The position numbers were made by a program, and so were the translations under genes. DNA of 64,000 nucleotides from Haliclona indistincta (lineage: Eukaryota; Porifera; Demospongiae; Haplosclerida; Chalinidae), in NCBI GenBank assembly GCA_964017065.1, contig OZ024788.1, forward strand, positions 12,294,845 to 12,358,844, read 5' to 3'. Below are positions 11,919-23,577 of this stretch, in pieces; position 1 is the stretch's first letter; each line of letters opens with the position of its first letter. Below the pieces are notes generated by a model. The model saw nothing but the letters and a program-made list of their open reading frames with translations. It had not been told where the DNA came from and searched no databases.

Positions 11919-12173
11919 ATGGCAAAAAGAACAGCTAGTCTGCCTTTTCAAGATGATCTATTGTCGGTGAAACGAATACCTCTTCAGTCATCACACACAG
12001 ATGCTAATCACATTCCGATCAGTAGTCTTGCACTTGCAGGGCAGGCTAAGTACGATTCCTGTAGTTTGATGTCGGCTGCACAGTTACACAAAGGGTGCTC
12101 ACGTAATTATTGGCTGCAAGGTTTGTCACTGGCATCCTGTAGCAGGCTCCATCTCGCTGCAGCACATGCATGA
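11919..12173 (+). CDS. Possible first exon or small ORF, unrecognised
   Basis: An 84-codon frame opens MAKRTASLPFQDDLLSVK in a good start context (ACCATGG). A CRE-like TGACGTAA lies about 65 bp upstream. I recognise no family and found no convincing splice donor or downstream exon. It may be a chance frame; it is listed because promoter-like element and start context coincide. Confidence 0.2.
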   Translation: MAKRTASLPFQDDLLSVKRIPLQSSHTDANHIPISSLALAGQAKYDSCSLMSAAQLHKGCSRNYWLQGLSLASCSRLHLAAAHA

Positions 12174-12889
12174 GCCTAATTCCGTGACGTGGACGATCAG
12201 GCTACGCCTACATAACTGCATCACTGGATCACATTTCTGTCGTGTTATGCAGAATTTACACTCCAGGTCAAGGCAAGTAATATTCCAGAACAATCTACTG
12301 AAAATAGCTGAAAAAAGTTTTCTGCTGTTACAGTGATTGGACAACATTTGTGCGTATTGCAGCCAGAATTTGTGTGCCACAGCCGAAATTTATTTACATT
12401 ATTAACCGAATGATGCTAGAGAATTATAGCAATGCTGTTTTGATCACGTTGGTGCTTTCTTGGGTGAATAATTTTGCCAACCAATTCGTTATCTTCGGCT
12501 CTCTGTACTGCAAAAACTAAAAGAGGTACGGTTGGGTTACGGTAGCTTAAACGAAAGGTCTTGGGCAGTAGAATCTACATGTATTTAGCAACATACTTAT
12601 CGGACAAAATAATTGTCCTCTAAAGGCGTAGCAGACCAGGAAAGACGCAATGTATTCTGATTTATTAAATCATTGCCTACGTGAAGCTACATCAGCATTA
12701 CGTCAGAATAATTTAGCTTGTCGTACCCCCCATGGTTTCTACAGTGGCAATAGACCATTCCCACTAAGAGCCTAAAGAATTAATTAGCAATAATTGGACT
12801 TTAAATTGACTTTTCAGAAGGCAGGGCCAACTCTGAAGTGTGAGGTAGTTACGTAAGTGCTAAAATAATACACGTATTTATAAGGCGCT

Positions 12890-13440
12890 TATGGGAAGCA
12901 TTGCTACACATTCGAGGACAGTGCAGCGCTGTTCCGTATGCTAGACATCCGCATGGCTATGCTGGTTGCTTTTGTCTAAGCTTGCTCTATGGAATGGCAC
13001 AACCTCTAAGTGGAAAATCAGAGAAACGAGTACAGACTTGTGGAGAAACGAGTACACAGACTAGGCTACTCATGCAACTTTTTCTTAACAAACAAGCGCC
13101 AAACATAGCTGCAAGGATGTTTTTGTTCGCAAAGATTCCTTCATAGTTGCTCCCTCGATAATTCTGTCGTCCAGGAAAACATCTTTCAACAGTAATTTTC
13201 AGCATGAGTAGCCTAGTTTGCATGCCCGTTTCTCCACAACGAGGGTGCCTTTCGACATAGAGGTATTGCTATTCTATAGAGCATGCTTAGACAAAAGCAA
13301 CCAGCATAGCCATGCGGCTTTCCAGCATACAGAACAGTGCTATACAGTCCTCGAATAGTTGCTTTAGTTGCTGAGTTATGTTTTTGCACATACTCAAGAA
13401 GTTTGTCAAAGTTAATTTTCGAGTGTATAAACTCAGCAAC
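12890..13440. repeat. Foldback repeat, about 110-bp imperfect arms
   Basis: 12900-13020 and 13245-13355 are inverted copies sharing CGCATGGCTATGCTGGTTGC and TTTTGTCTAAGC. A second inner pair (around CATGAGTAGCCTAGT) extends the pairing. No ORF spans it. It lies in the presumed intron or 3' side of the NYN gene. Confidence 0.7.
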
Positions 13441-13790
13441 AAAAGCTGATATCGAAAACATGATCTGTCTGTCCCTAGATAACTAAGCTGTCTAGCTGCA
13501 TGCCAAGTCTAGTCATGCTACAGAATGCCCACAATGAGATTTTTTATTTCTTAGTCGATGAAGCTGCTCGTTGCTTCGTGCACTTCTGTGGTAAAGCGTC
13601 TAGCCATCGTTTTCGCAAACAACGAAGTGCAGTCTTTGCACTGACTGGATATGCAATGCTTTATTCGGCCAAACCAACATGTGCAATGCTACAAGTGCTT
13701 TTTTCAGGCAAGCATTTCTGTTTGCTCGTAAGTGGGCGTGGTCTATCCCATGACCTTAATAATTATAGTTATGCAATAAAGATGACTTAC

Positions 13791-15012
13791 CTGAGGTTTC
13801 CAGTGTATCTTTAACTTGGACTCGTTCAGGTTTCAGAGACCGAGAAGTGATTTCTGCCAGTACATGTTCTTTCCTGTCATACTCGCAACCCTTTTCATAA
13901 TGACCATCTTCACCACAATTAGGACAGAAGGCATCTTCTTCACCGTGAGCGTAAAAGCATTCTTTAACAGTGTCTTTACACCAACCGTATTCCACAAAGT
14001 AACGACAGGGAACAACTTTTCTGCGATCTTTTCCAACACCTCCATTAATCGCAAAGAATTTCTTTTCTTGCTTGGTGTGGATCTTTGTACATTTGGATCC
14101 ATCATGGCAGCAGAATGCATTGGGACATAGAACTTTTTGATCATAATTGTAATTGTACAACTCTGCAGATGTCACACCTCTAGGAGGGTGTTTGTTAACC
14201 TTTTCCAGGAATTTCTCAGAGTCAAAGCTGGTTTTACTATTTCGGAAAACTAGCACCAAACCGTTGGTTCTAGCACGGCTATTCTGGATCAAATAGTACT
14301 GAAATGGCCAACGGGTGATTTCTTCTATCTCTCTGCACCACTCCTCACTTGGTTTATCACCAGGCCTCATGTGAAATAGAATTTGCTTGGTATTGGAGTC
14401 TGAGAGGCTAGCACTGTCATGTATGAATTCTCTGCGGATGTACGAGATTTGCAGCAAATATTGGTCAAGATGCTGCACAAGCACATTCTTGTCTGTTTCG
14501 AGCAAAATCGACAAGGATCCAGCGAGTGTATGACTCCAGCTATAGATTTCAACGTTCCAACCTTCCTCAAGCGCTCTCTCGATACCAATATTGAGATCAG
14601 AACTACCCGAAACGACGACAATTGTCGAACGCTCTTCAACTGGAGTGTTGCTGGCCTTTTCCTCAATATCAATGCTCGCTTCTTGGGCGGCTTGAATTTT
14701 CTTTTCCCATCCGACTTTTCTCCAATTCGGCGGAAGCCCAGATATGCCGAACAGAACACCGCCTGCGACACGCCGACCTTTTGCTAACACATTGATAAGC
14801 TCCTGGATATCAATGCGAAGGCGATGATCCCCGTCTACTACTTCCAAAAAATTTGACTTCTTTGCTGCTAGCAGTTTTGCAGCATGCCATAAGTTGCAAT
14901 AATCGATGTAGATCCAAATTGGCTTGTCGTCGGTGGACGCAATACTGTTGGTATCGTGCGAATGGTCTCCAGATGATCTTTTCTCAGGCATCAACGACGG
15001 ACTTGTAGCCAT
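13791..15012 (-). CDS. NYN-domain RNase-like protein with CCCH and CCHC zinc fingers, 5' exon
   Basis: The likely start is the ATG at 15012 (MATSPSLMPEK); codons further upstream lack an ATG. Residues about 30-180 form a NYN/PIN-like domain, with WIYIDYCNLW giving the first acidic and Asn residues and VVSGSSDLNIGIERALEEGWNVEIYSW giving the later core. An alpha/beta region follows, then two CCCH-type fingers (around CCHDGSKCTKIH and CKDTVKECFYAH) and a CCHC knuckle CPNCGEDGHYEKGC. NYN domains are usually metal-dependent RNases, so an RNA-cleaving or RNA-binding cytoplasmic role is likely. The exon ends at a consensus donor CTCAG/GTAAGT at 13791/13790; the few codons beyond are intronic. Downstream exons were not recognised. 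Confidence 0.85.
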
Positions 15013-15415
15013 CTTCGAGACTTCGACTGAACCAGCCGACAAATCCGCCCCTTTGTTACTAATCCACCCCTCGTACCACTGTAAATCCTCCCCTTTGTTG
15101 CAGCGGACTCGTCGAATGAATACGATTGCTAGATAAACAGCATATCGCCAATTGACAAGGTGGTACTGGGGATGGCTGGGACAAAAGATTCGTGTGACAC
15201 TACCATGTGCTCAGTGTCAATTGTATCAGAGACAAGTTTCCCTCAAACAGTTATACTGGGTTCAACTATCCTTCCCTGTAATTGTACGATTACCATTATG
15301 AACTCAATCCTTTAAAAAGTGACTTTTGTGTTCACATGGCTTCGCTCTTTAGAGGATGCTCAAAGCTATACTACTGAAAATGGTGGTGGGTTTACTCCTG
15401 GTAGTTTGCTTGATG

Positions 15416-15760
15416 TTGTATATGTTCCGCGCATTCTAGGAATTTGCGCATCATTTCTATAGAATGCGTTGCGCTTTCTTGGAATTCTTAGAATGCGTGC
15501 CATTCTATAGAATGGCGGGCATTCCAGGCTATATTATTATTATTATTATTATTATAACTTTACAGCCATATAAAAAACATACTGATACAACAAATGAGAA
15601 TTAGTGAAAGAAGAAAATGGCTGACAGTAAACATTACATAAAGCAATGCTACTGGGAGCAATGCTATAGAAAGCGCAACGCATTCTATAGAATGCGCAGT
15701 CTACAGAAAGCGCAAGCGACTTGCTCATTCTGTAGAGTGCAGCAAACACGCGGACGGTTA
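15416..15760. repeat. Foldback repeat built on GCATTCTATAGAATGC
   Basis: Both halves contain the 16-bp palindrome and GCGCAACGCATTCTATAG-type blocks in opposite orientation around an (ATT)n microsatellite at 15535-15557. This is a MITE or foldback without coding potential. 15013-15415 and 15761-16135 show no gene. Confidence 0.65.
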
Positions 15761-16341
15761 TGTCCGAGAGCATTCCCCTACGCTAACTTGCAACGATGAG
15801 CTTAGTAATAAGTGCAGTCAGCGAGGCTAAGATAATCGATCAGTGCTGACTCGGAACCATCGGAATCAGCACCGTTGAGACTGATTCCTAGCTGTATACT
15901 CGTTTAGAGAGCGCAATTTCTAAAAGTTGACCATGCTAGAGAACAAGGTTGATACTGCAAATTTGCAATGATAACAAAAATCTAGACAAAAGTATGCACG
16001 ATTGTGTTGACACACTTTTGCAGTGATGATACATAACTAGAATGATTTTTGCCGGCTTGAGTTGTCACTCTCACATTAAGCATTCTATAGCTGATAGTTT
16101 CTCTTCTGCTCGATTAACTGTCATTTTACATGAAGGCGGTGTGACGGAGATATGTGTTCCCCCTGATTTTCTGTTCCCCCGAACAAATATCTCCAGCCAC
16201 GCCCTCGGAGATATGTGTTCCCCTTGATGAATTAAAACGCAGTGTTATGTGTTCCCAGGAAATTAGCACCCGCGCGCGAATTGCTCGACTCACAAACAAT
16301 TTGGTAAGTATCGGGATGTACTCGTCGGCACGTGTAGCACA

Positions 16342-18473
16342 ATGGAGGAGAGGCAACACGACAATGTCTTGCGCTATCTGCGTGATCGAGTGTACCCAGA
16401 AGGTGCTGAGAAGTCAGAGAAGTATGTTCTGAGAAGGCTGGCAAAGAATTTTAAGATCAAAGCGCAGAAATTGTATTACGTCGACAAAGAAAAGGATGGT
16501 TCGGTGCTGGAGCGCTTGGTAATCAGAGGACAGTCAAATGTAAAGGCTGTGCTTGAAGAGTGCCACAGTAGTGCTGCTGGTGGACACAGAGGCCGTGAAG
16601 GGACAGCTACTAAAGTCAGACAGAGGTATTACTGGCCAGGCTACTACAAAGATTGTATTCAGGTGGTAAAGATTCAAATTGCATGATTGTGACAAAGTCT
16701 GTGTTAGCTTGTGGTAGGACTATCTCATGTACTAAGTAGGTGTTAACTGTCTTTGGTTAGTTGTGTAGTTTTGTGTTATTGTATCTTGGTCTTTAGTGGT
16801 GTGTCTGTTAGATTTGTATCACTGATTAGTCTGTTGGTGAGTTTTTGTATCTTGATTTGTCTGAGTTGTTAGTATTTAAGTGTGTGTTGTAAGGAATAAT
16901 AATTATTAGTATGTTGTCCAATCTAAGTCGTGAAGAACTTGAAATCGCGACAATGATGTATGCTTGAATAATATTAATAATAATATTATAGGTAAAGGAA
17001 TGTGATCACTGCCAAAGAAATGCTGTGCAGCTGAAAACCTCGAATGATGTACTGCATCCAATCCCAGTACTTCCAGAAGTTTGGCATATGGTGGGAATGG
17101 ATCTAATTGGACCACTGAAGAAAACAGAAGATGGTCATCAGTATATCCTCACAATGACCGACTATTTCAGCAAATATGTAGAAGTAGTTGCTTTACCCAA
17201 CAAGCAGGCTCCTACGGTGGCTGGAGGAATCTTCCAGGTATACTGCAGACAAGGAGCACCAGTGAGAATTATTAGTGATCAAGGTAGAGAATTTCTCAAT
17301 GAGGTAAAAGCAAACATCAATGATTACAAATTGATTTTTGTAGTTAAATGAGTTTCTTCACAAGGAATTCAAAGTGAGAATGGTCACTAGTTCAGCATAC
17401 CATCCACAAACAAATGGTTTGGACGAGAGAACAAACCAAACTTTGAAGAAGTGAGAAACACACCATCAAGTTACAAATTAATTTTAGTAATACAAATAAT
17501 TATTATTAATTTTATTGTGTAGGACGTTGAGAAAAATGATGCGATCTAATGATGATGACTGGGGCAAGTATCTCAATGCAGCTGTGTTTTCTATCAACAC
17601 TGCTGTCCAAGCCTCCGCCAAATATAGCCCATTTAGAATCATGTTCGGCAGAGAGGCTCGATTTCCTCTAGTGCAAGTGGAGGCAGAGTCATCAACAGAA
17701 GAAGCTATTCAAGAGAATTTATCAGCTGAGCAAGATTCATACAAGTTTGAGCATTCGATAATAGAGCAAGATTTGACCGAGCAGTATGCATTGGCATGTG
17801 AAGTAAAGAATGCTAGCGTCTTCACCAAGGTTTCACAACACATTGCCACTGCCCAGGAGAAGCAGAAAAGGAATTTCACAAACCGAAAGAGTGTGGTTAA
17901 GTATACCATCAAGGTCGGTGACAAGGTGTTATGGAGGAATATGCTACAGAAGACAAAGAAAGGGCACAAGATGGAGGATAGATGGCTTGGACCGTATGAA
18001 GTAGCTAATGCACCGATAAGCAAAGGTACTTGCTTTTTGCTGAACAAGGCAGGTCAGCAATTGAAGAAGAGGGTCAGTTTGAGCCAGCTCAAGCCATACA
18101 CATCAGCTCCAAATTCTTCCAGTTTGCTTGTGTTGTTGAGAAAGAATCTATATCTACTAATCTTGTTTTGCCAAGTGGCACCAATTCGAGCATGTTAAGC
18201 GAGGATACCAGTGGATTTCTCATTGTAACTGAGTCATATGAAGGTATGTAATGTGGCAAACGAGTTTTTATGATGTATACATGCCTCAAATGCTGCTGAC
18301 TATAACAATACGGTTTCTTCCCAAGAGCTAGTGTTTGTATTTTGTATTGGATAACCTCTTTAATTTAATTATAAAGAATTTCAAATGAAATAAAATTATT
18401 ATTATAGCTTTGCAAGACTACTGTTACACTATTACTCAAATCAGTCTTGATGAATACTATTGTCAATTGCAAG
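16342..18473 (+). CDS. Ginger-like transposase: HHCC finger, DDE integrase core, GPY/F region
   Basis: Exons: 16342-about 16673, 16992-17303, 17344-17450, 17523-about 18242, 18408-18473. The first has a His-His part (ECHSSAAGGHRG) that joins across the intron to CDHCQ, forming the HHCC finger. The core has the first Asp in GMDLIGPL, the second in IISDQGREF and the Glu in LDERTNQTLKK; WLGPYEV is the GPY/F signature of Gypsy-type integrases. Exon phases agree across the joins. One problem: after RVSLSQLKPY the frame must shift at about 18110 to continue into KFFQFACVVEKES and the donor at 18242, so there is a single-base lesion or an unrecognised splice. The enzyme would cut and join element ends in the nucleus. 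Confidence 0.8.
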
Positions 18474-18486
18474 GTAATTGCATTCA

Positions 18487-19040
18487 TTGGTAATGTGTAA
18501 TTGCCGAGCGCCTTAGCGCGAGGCAAATAATCGCGACGGTGTGCGGGGGACTGGAGCGTCGTCAGTAATGTTAATATGTATGTATATTTAGATCGATGTC
18601 ACGCTTAGGAATGCTAATCAGGGTTAAGGCGAGGGCTCATACTACGTATTATACTGCGGGGTCACGGGATCCGGCGCTGGACCCAGTGCGTCAGCGTGAG
18701 ATAAAAACTTAACGGTGGGCTGAGACCATGGCGGATTAGATCCCAGAGTCTACTCCTGACAGAGCCAAGTGGCTAGCTCAGCTCGGGAAGAGAAAACAGA
18801 GCCTGAGCAGCGGCCTGAGTCTAACGGCTCAAAAGAAGCAAGCTTAAGGGACGCCATAAGCAGTACTACTGACAATACACAGACCGGCATTGACTAGTCT
18901 TAGGTCGTCTGACACGAGTTCACAGGGCCGAAGACAGGAAGCTAGCTCGCTGCATGTATCTGTACCTGCTGGCCGTCTGCTGTCGAGCCCACCATCCGCT
19001 GGTCAATTATAACTACTTAACAAACTCAGCGCGAGGCATT
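18487..19040. mobile_element. Probable insertion in a Ginger gene intron
   Basis: This GC-richer block interrupts AT-rich intron sequence between exons 18408-18473 and 19063. It begins with a hairpin, GCCGAGCGCCTTAGCGCGAGGC-like core at about 18504-18526, and ends with a related GCGCGAGGCATTAAT. No ORF. Ends and TSD are not fixed. Confidence 0.45.
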
Positions 19041-19062
19041 AATGCGTATTCGTAACTCCTAG

Positions 19063-20427
19063 TAAAACTATTCAAGCATCATGCAGCAGCTGTGCAGCCT
19101 CAAACATCAGCTAGTGCAGGGCTACAAATTCAAACTCATGAAGTTTCAGGTATTCAAACCAATACACTATTAATATCGCATCAAATTCAACATTGATTAT
19201 TAGACTCATCATTCAATACTGTTTCATGCTGACAATGATGGTCAAGTTGCATTTATTACTGCTGGAGATCTGCGTACCATCTCTAAAGGGCAATGGCTAA
19301 ATGACCAAGTAATAATGGCTTCTCATTTCATTGTTATTACATTACAATAATACTTAGGTCATCAATTATTACATGGTGATGTTAAACTTAGAAGAATCTG
19401 AGAGAAACTCATCTGTAAACAATAATAATTATACTTTAATACATCTTAGCTTGCAGATAATCATTTCATAATAGTTCCGAAACATCGAGCTTACTGTGTT
19501 AGTCCATTTTTTCATACAAGCTGTATGAAATCTACTGGACCAACCCCTACGTCATTTGTGAAGGTATAATACAAATTCCCTGACCATAATTATGAATTCA
19601 CACATAATTCTGTACATTAAAGTGTGAACTGAAACACATTGATCGTCTTTTTGTTCCTGTTTGCCATCAAAGTCACTGGATTCTCCTGGTACAATTTGAA
19701 CACATGCAGCACGCAGGTATAGCTTGTTAACTGTTATTTTAAAAGGTATTTGATGTCAAGAACAAGAAAGTGATCAGTTATGATTCACTCAGCTCTACTT
19801 TTTTCCAAACTGGAGTTGATAAGATTGGGTAAAATGCATAATGGCATGTACTGCATTATAATTTTGAGCCATCATGCAGTGATGTTTTATCTGCAAGTTA
19901 CAAGACTGAAATGGGAACTGACATTTGCTTTGATAAGTGGAAAAGACAGCCGTGCATTGTAAGCATTAGCTATTTATTCACAGCATTGTCTATGGTCGTG
20001 ATCATGTTTATCTCATTTAGAATTTGCCAAGGCAGACTAATGGAAGTGACTGTGGGGTGCATTTATGCAGGGTAAACTCAAATCAAAATTTATTCACAAT
20101 GCAATTCATTTAATTTGTTTTTATAGAATGCATCACTACTAGTTAGACACAAACCGCTTCAGGTATTAATAATTTATTTACAACTCATGCATAATTATGC
20201 TATAATTCACATGTAGGAAGTCAATTCACTTAGTAGTCAATCTATCCGCAAGTCTCTCATTGAAGAAATAATGTTCAGGTGATAATAGTAATTATATATG
20301 AATTATTATTTTTATGTTTATGCACTATTATAGCTCAGCTAACTTTGTATTGAACGTTGAACAAGAGCCTGCTGATTATCTTCTTTTTAAGAATGAAACA
20401 GAGAAATTGTTTGGAAAACTGCAAAAC
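19063..20427 (+). CDS. Ulp1/SENP-like C48 cysteine protease part of the Ginger gene
   Basis: Exons: 19063-19149, 19204-19308, 19358-19414, 19450-19563, 19623-19688, 19746-19828, 19898-19958, 20021-20071, 20127-20162, 20217-20278, 20334-20427. The first continues in frame from the integrase exon at 18408-18473, so one polypeptide is likely; the 19149/19204 join is out of phase and unresolved. C48 signatures: WLNDQVINYYM at the start; catalytic His in SHWILL; Asp 17 residues later in VISYDS; Gln and Cys in LPRQTNGSDCGV, six apart. Those spacings match yeast Ulp1. Such proteases remove SUMO or related modifiers, so it may act on host or transposase SUMOylation; the substrate is inference. Confidence 0.8.
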
Positions 20428-20482
20428 GTTTGTGCATGATATTAATTGTTTATTTTGTCAAGCATTCATTTATTTTGTGTAG

Positions 20483-23327
20483 ATTGTGCTAGATGATATC
20501 ACTGACATGGATTGTGATGAGAGTAGTACTGCTAGTAGGGAAGAATCAACCTCACCGTCGCCAGACATGTTCCAACATTTCGAAGGTAGCTATTGTAGCG
20601 ATTGGATATCCTTCATGCACACATATTAATTATTTTTTAGGAACGGAAGATCTTTTGATACCAGGGAATATTCCAACTATACAATTGAAGGACTTAACAC
20701 CTGAAGAAGAGTTGTTCTACTTTGCTAGTGAAAGAGATTTATACATTTCTGGTCTTCAAGTGATTGTCAATTGTAGCAGGTTAGCTGAGAATAACTTTGA
20801 AGATAATCATATGTATGGTCCTTTTATAGTGATGGTCCTTTTAGACGAAGTGACATTGTCTCATCACTTAAGAACCGAGAGGTATGCCATAATTATTGCC
20901 TGTATAATATGCATTACTGCTCCTGTATAATAGGAGGAGCTCATTCAGTTGGCACGTTGTCCTGATAAAAGCTATTTTTATCAGGGAAATCATAGTTCTT
21001 TTCCTTCATCAATATGGCCATTGCAAGGTCAAGGAATTGTAAGTGCTCTGAATAAAGCATGTGCATAATAAAGGTTATATACACACACTGTAGCCAGATG
21101 AAATCTACCACTACTTATCAACTCTGTGCAAATATGCAGTAAAGGGTGATGTCCACATTTGCCCAACTACTACTACAAGAGACATTCTCTGGCATGAAGT
21201 AAGATTTGCATTATTATCATTGCCGATCGGCAATGATATGTAGGGATGACCTCGAACTAAGATGGCGGCTACTCATGTGTGAAAATGTGTTTTCGCACAT
21301 ATCTCTACTGTTATACATTTCTACTGTATTTTAACTATCTCCGAGGGAATATGAAGTGCGAGCGCTTGTAGGAAGTCTATGAAAGTCGCCGGGACTGCTT
21401 GCTTGACGACATAAATCAAGATGGCGACTCTAAGGGAGGGCGTTGCAGATCTTCGCTGTTTTAACGTTTGTCGAGATTCCAGACATCTAGGATTGATCAG
21501 GAGATTGTTCTGAGCATGAAAATGCCTTTGGCGAAGCGGGCAGACGTTTCTAAAGTGGTAAACTGAAATCGCCGCCCACGCGAATTGTTCATCTTCTTTC
21601 TTCTTTCTTCTTTCTTTCTTTCTTTCTTTCTTCTTTCGGTAAGCCTAGCGCTGTCCTGAGTTAACGAATGACTACCAAACCTGCACCATCGCACGTGTAT
21701 ATGTCTGGAATAGTGCACTTACTTCTTAGATAGGCATCAAACACTACCAGAAGTGAGTAATCCTTGAAAAACATGGTTTTTTGACCGTTTTGGACTGTTA
21801 GAGCGACTCCATTAATTAACCCTCTAGTCGCTGCCGATCATTGACTCCGCCCACATCAGTTTTAAAACTGAGCTCGGTTCTCGCTTTCTCTCTGCTCTGG
21901 GCGCTTCAGCGTGCAAGCTAGAGCCTAGAGATATGAACATTTGTTTAAAGCAGTATACTATACCCTGGGTAACCCTGATCTGTCTATGCTGACATCATGA
22001 CCCACGGCAAACGCGAACCGGACGACGGTGATGATCATGATGCTACGTACCCGATCTAGCTAGACTAGCTAAAACGTTTGTTACACTACCCGGCGTAAGC
22101 TGTACCCATAGGACCCCTGTGCTGTTGACTACTGGACACTGGTCATTGTAAAAAGCTAGAAGCCTCTGTGATCGTGATATCGACATCAACATGCAAGCCG
22201 GCCTGGGGACTAGTGTCACTAGTCTAAGGACTGGCTTGCAGCCATGATCATCATAGTGTTCCACTGAGTTGTTAGTGTTAGTCTCTTCTTCATCCATTAC
22301 AGTTGTAAGAAATATCATGTTGTCAACTCATACTCTCAACCTCTCCAACTAATTTAAACCTTTTCATTATTCTTGTGATTGCCGATAATAACATTCCATG
22401 CTCCTCGACTCTCTCTCTCTGATAGTGATCAAAAAAGTAACAGGAACAAGTAAAGTAAAAAAGTTTTAATAAAAAAACTAAAAAGTGTAGGGATGACTCT
22501 TGCAAAAGTAAAGGAACAAGATGGGATGATGCTTGCAAAAGGAAAGGAACAAGATGGGATGCTGCTTGCAAAAGTAAAGGAACAAGATGGGATGATGCTT
22601 GCAAAAGTAAAGGAACAAGATTGGATGATGCTTGCAAATGTAAAAGTCCCAAGTATCCCTACATCAGCGGCTTGAAGGAGGACGCAGTCCGATGAAGTAA
22701 TTGACGGTTGTAAATAACTAGACTGTGGTATCTGTGTTTAGGAGGACGCAGTCCGATGAAGTAGTTGACAGTTGTAAATAACTAGAGGTGTCTGTGCTTT
22801 GGAGGACGCAGTCCGATGAAGTAATTGACGGTTGTAAATAACTAGACTTACTAGAGATGTCTGTGGTTTGGAGGACGCAGTCCGATTAAGTAATTGACGG
22901 TTGTAAAAGGTATAGTAAGAGGATTCCGCATCTGTCAGTTGCACGTCATCGCAGCAAGCCGCTGATGTAGGGATACTTGGGACTTTTACATTTGCAAGCA
23001 TCATCCAATCTTGTTCCTTTACTTTTGCAAGCATCATCCCATCTTGTTCCTTTACTTTTGCAAGCAGCATCCCATCTTGTTCCTTTCCTTTTGCAAGCAT
23101 CATCCCATCTTGTTCCTTTACTTTTGCAAGAGTCATCCCTACACTTTTTAGTTTTTTTATTAAAACTTTTTTACTTTTAATAATAGCAATGTTTATGTAG
23201 TATTCAAACAAAATTAAAATTTATATTATTTTAATAGGCAATGATTACTATCATCAGTGGCTATTTTGGAGTGTCTATGGAAGAAGCACTAGCTGCTTAT
23301 GAAAAACATGAGCTACCTACGGCATAA
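20483..23327 (+). CDS. C-terminal part of the Ginger gene, unknown domain
   Basis: Candidate exons: 20483-20585, 20641-20881, about 20934-21038, 21094-21198 and 23238-23327 with stop TAA. They encode LTPEEELFYFASERDLYISGLQVIVNC, then LARCPDKSYFYQGNHSSFPSSIW, then KYAVKGDVHICPTTTTRDILWHE joining to AMITIISGYFGVSMEEALAAYEK. All have GT-AG borders; the phase at 20881/20934 is uncertain. I do not recognise the fold. The 2-kb intron before the last exon holds a complete hairpin-capped element. It could be a separate gene, but spacing and phase favour continuation of the protease gene. Confidence 0.55.
22452..23177. repeat. Perfect inverted repeat, 223-bp arms with tandem units
   Basis: The arms 22452-22674 and 22955-23177 are exact complements by eye. 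Each holds about five imperfect 33-bp units (GATGCTTGCAAAAGTAAAGG type). The unit-specific variants (GGA for GTA, CTG for ATG, ATTGG for ATGGG) occur in mirror order in both arms. Confidence 0.9.
22675..22925. repeat. Tandem repeat in the foldback loop, 4 copies of about 62 bp
   Basis: Each unit contains GGAGGACGCAGTCCGATGAA followed by GTAATTGACGGTTGTAAA. The copies differ by a few bases and in spacer length. Each unit holds the small palindrome GGACGCAGTCC. Confidence 0.85.
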
Positions 23328-23577
23328 CATGGCACAGACTACACGACATTATTGTGATGTATAATCAATCAACTGCATGGGGGCGACCCATCATAATATT
23401 ACACTCTTTTAGATCCTCATGATTACAGACATCTATACTGTTCAAGTTGAACAGCTCTGCATGCATTACTAAACTAATAAATGCACAAGATCGATCAGTG
23501 CAAGTGAGACACTGTCAGGGCATCACAAAGCAACCATTGAAAGCTAGATCTTCAGTTGGACTATTGTTTAGAGCAGC

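Larger units (their letters stand above)
21216..23177 (+). mobile_element. Hairpin-capped foldback element, copy C
   Basis: The tip is a 22-nt perfect palindrome (21216-21237, ATCATTGCCGA and complement) followed by ATGTAGGG, AAGATGGCGGCTAC, a (TTTC)n tract (21595-21637) and the CCTAGCGC block. It ends with a long foldback whose inner edges read CCCTACATCAGCGGCTTG. It shares architecture with copies A and B, but tip and arm sequences differ. It is inserted in an intron of the Ginger gene. Confidence 0.7.

Noticed and set aside
13756..13790. Last codons of the NYN frame (KSSLLHNYNY)
   Set aside because: They follow a consensus splice donor (CTCAG/GTAAGT) and are most likely intronic.
14419..14787. 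Plus-strand ORF opposite the NYN exon
   Set aside because: It is antisense to a coding exon with clear domain motifs and shows none of its own.
15013..15042. Start of the NYN gene at 15042
   Set aside because: That codon is TTG; the first ATG in good context is at 15012.
22490..22660. Repeat protein encoded by the 33-bp units (LAKVKEQDGM repeats)
   Set aside because: The frame exists in both arms only because the unit length is a multiple of three; it lies in a non-coding foldback and has no start context or flanking exon.
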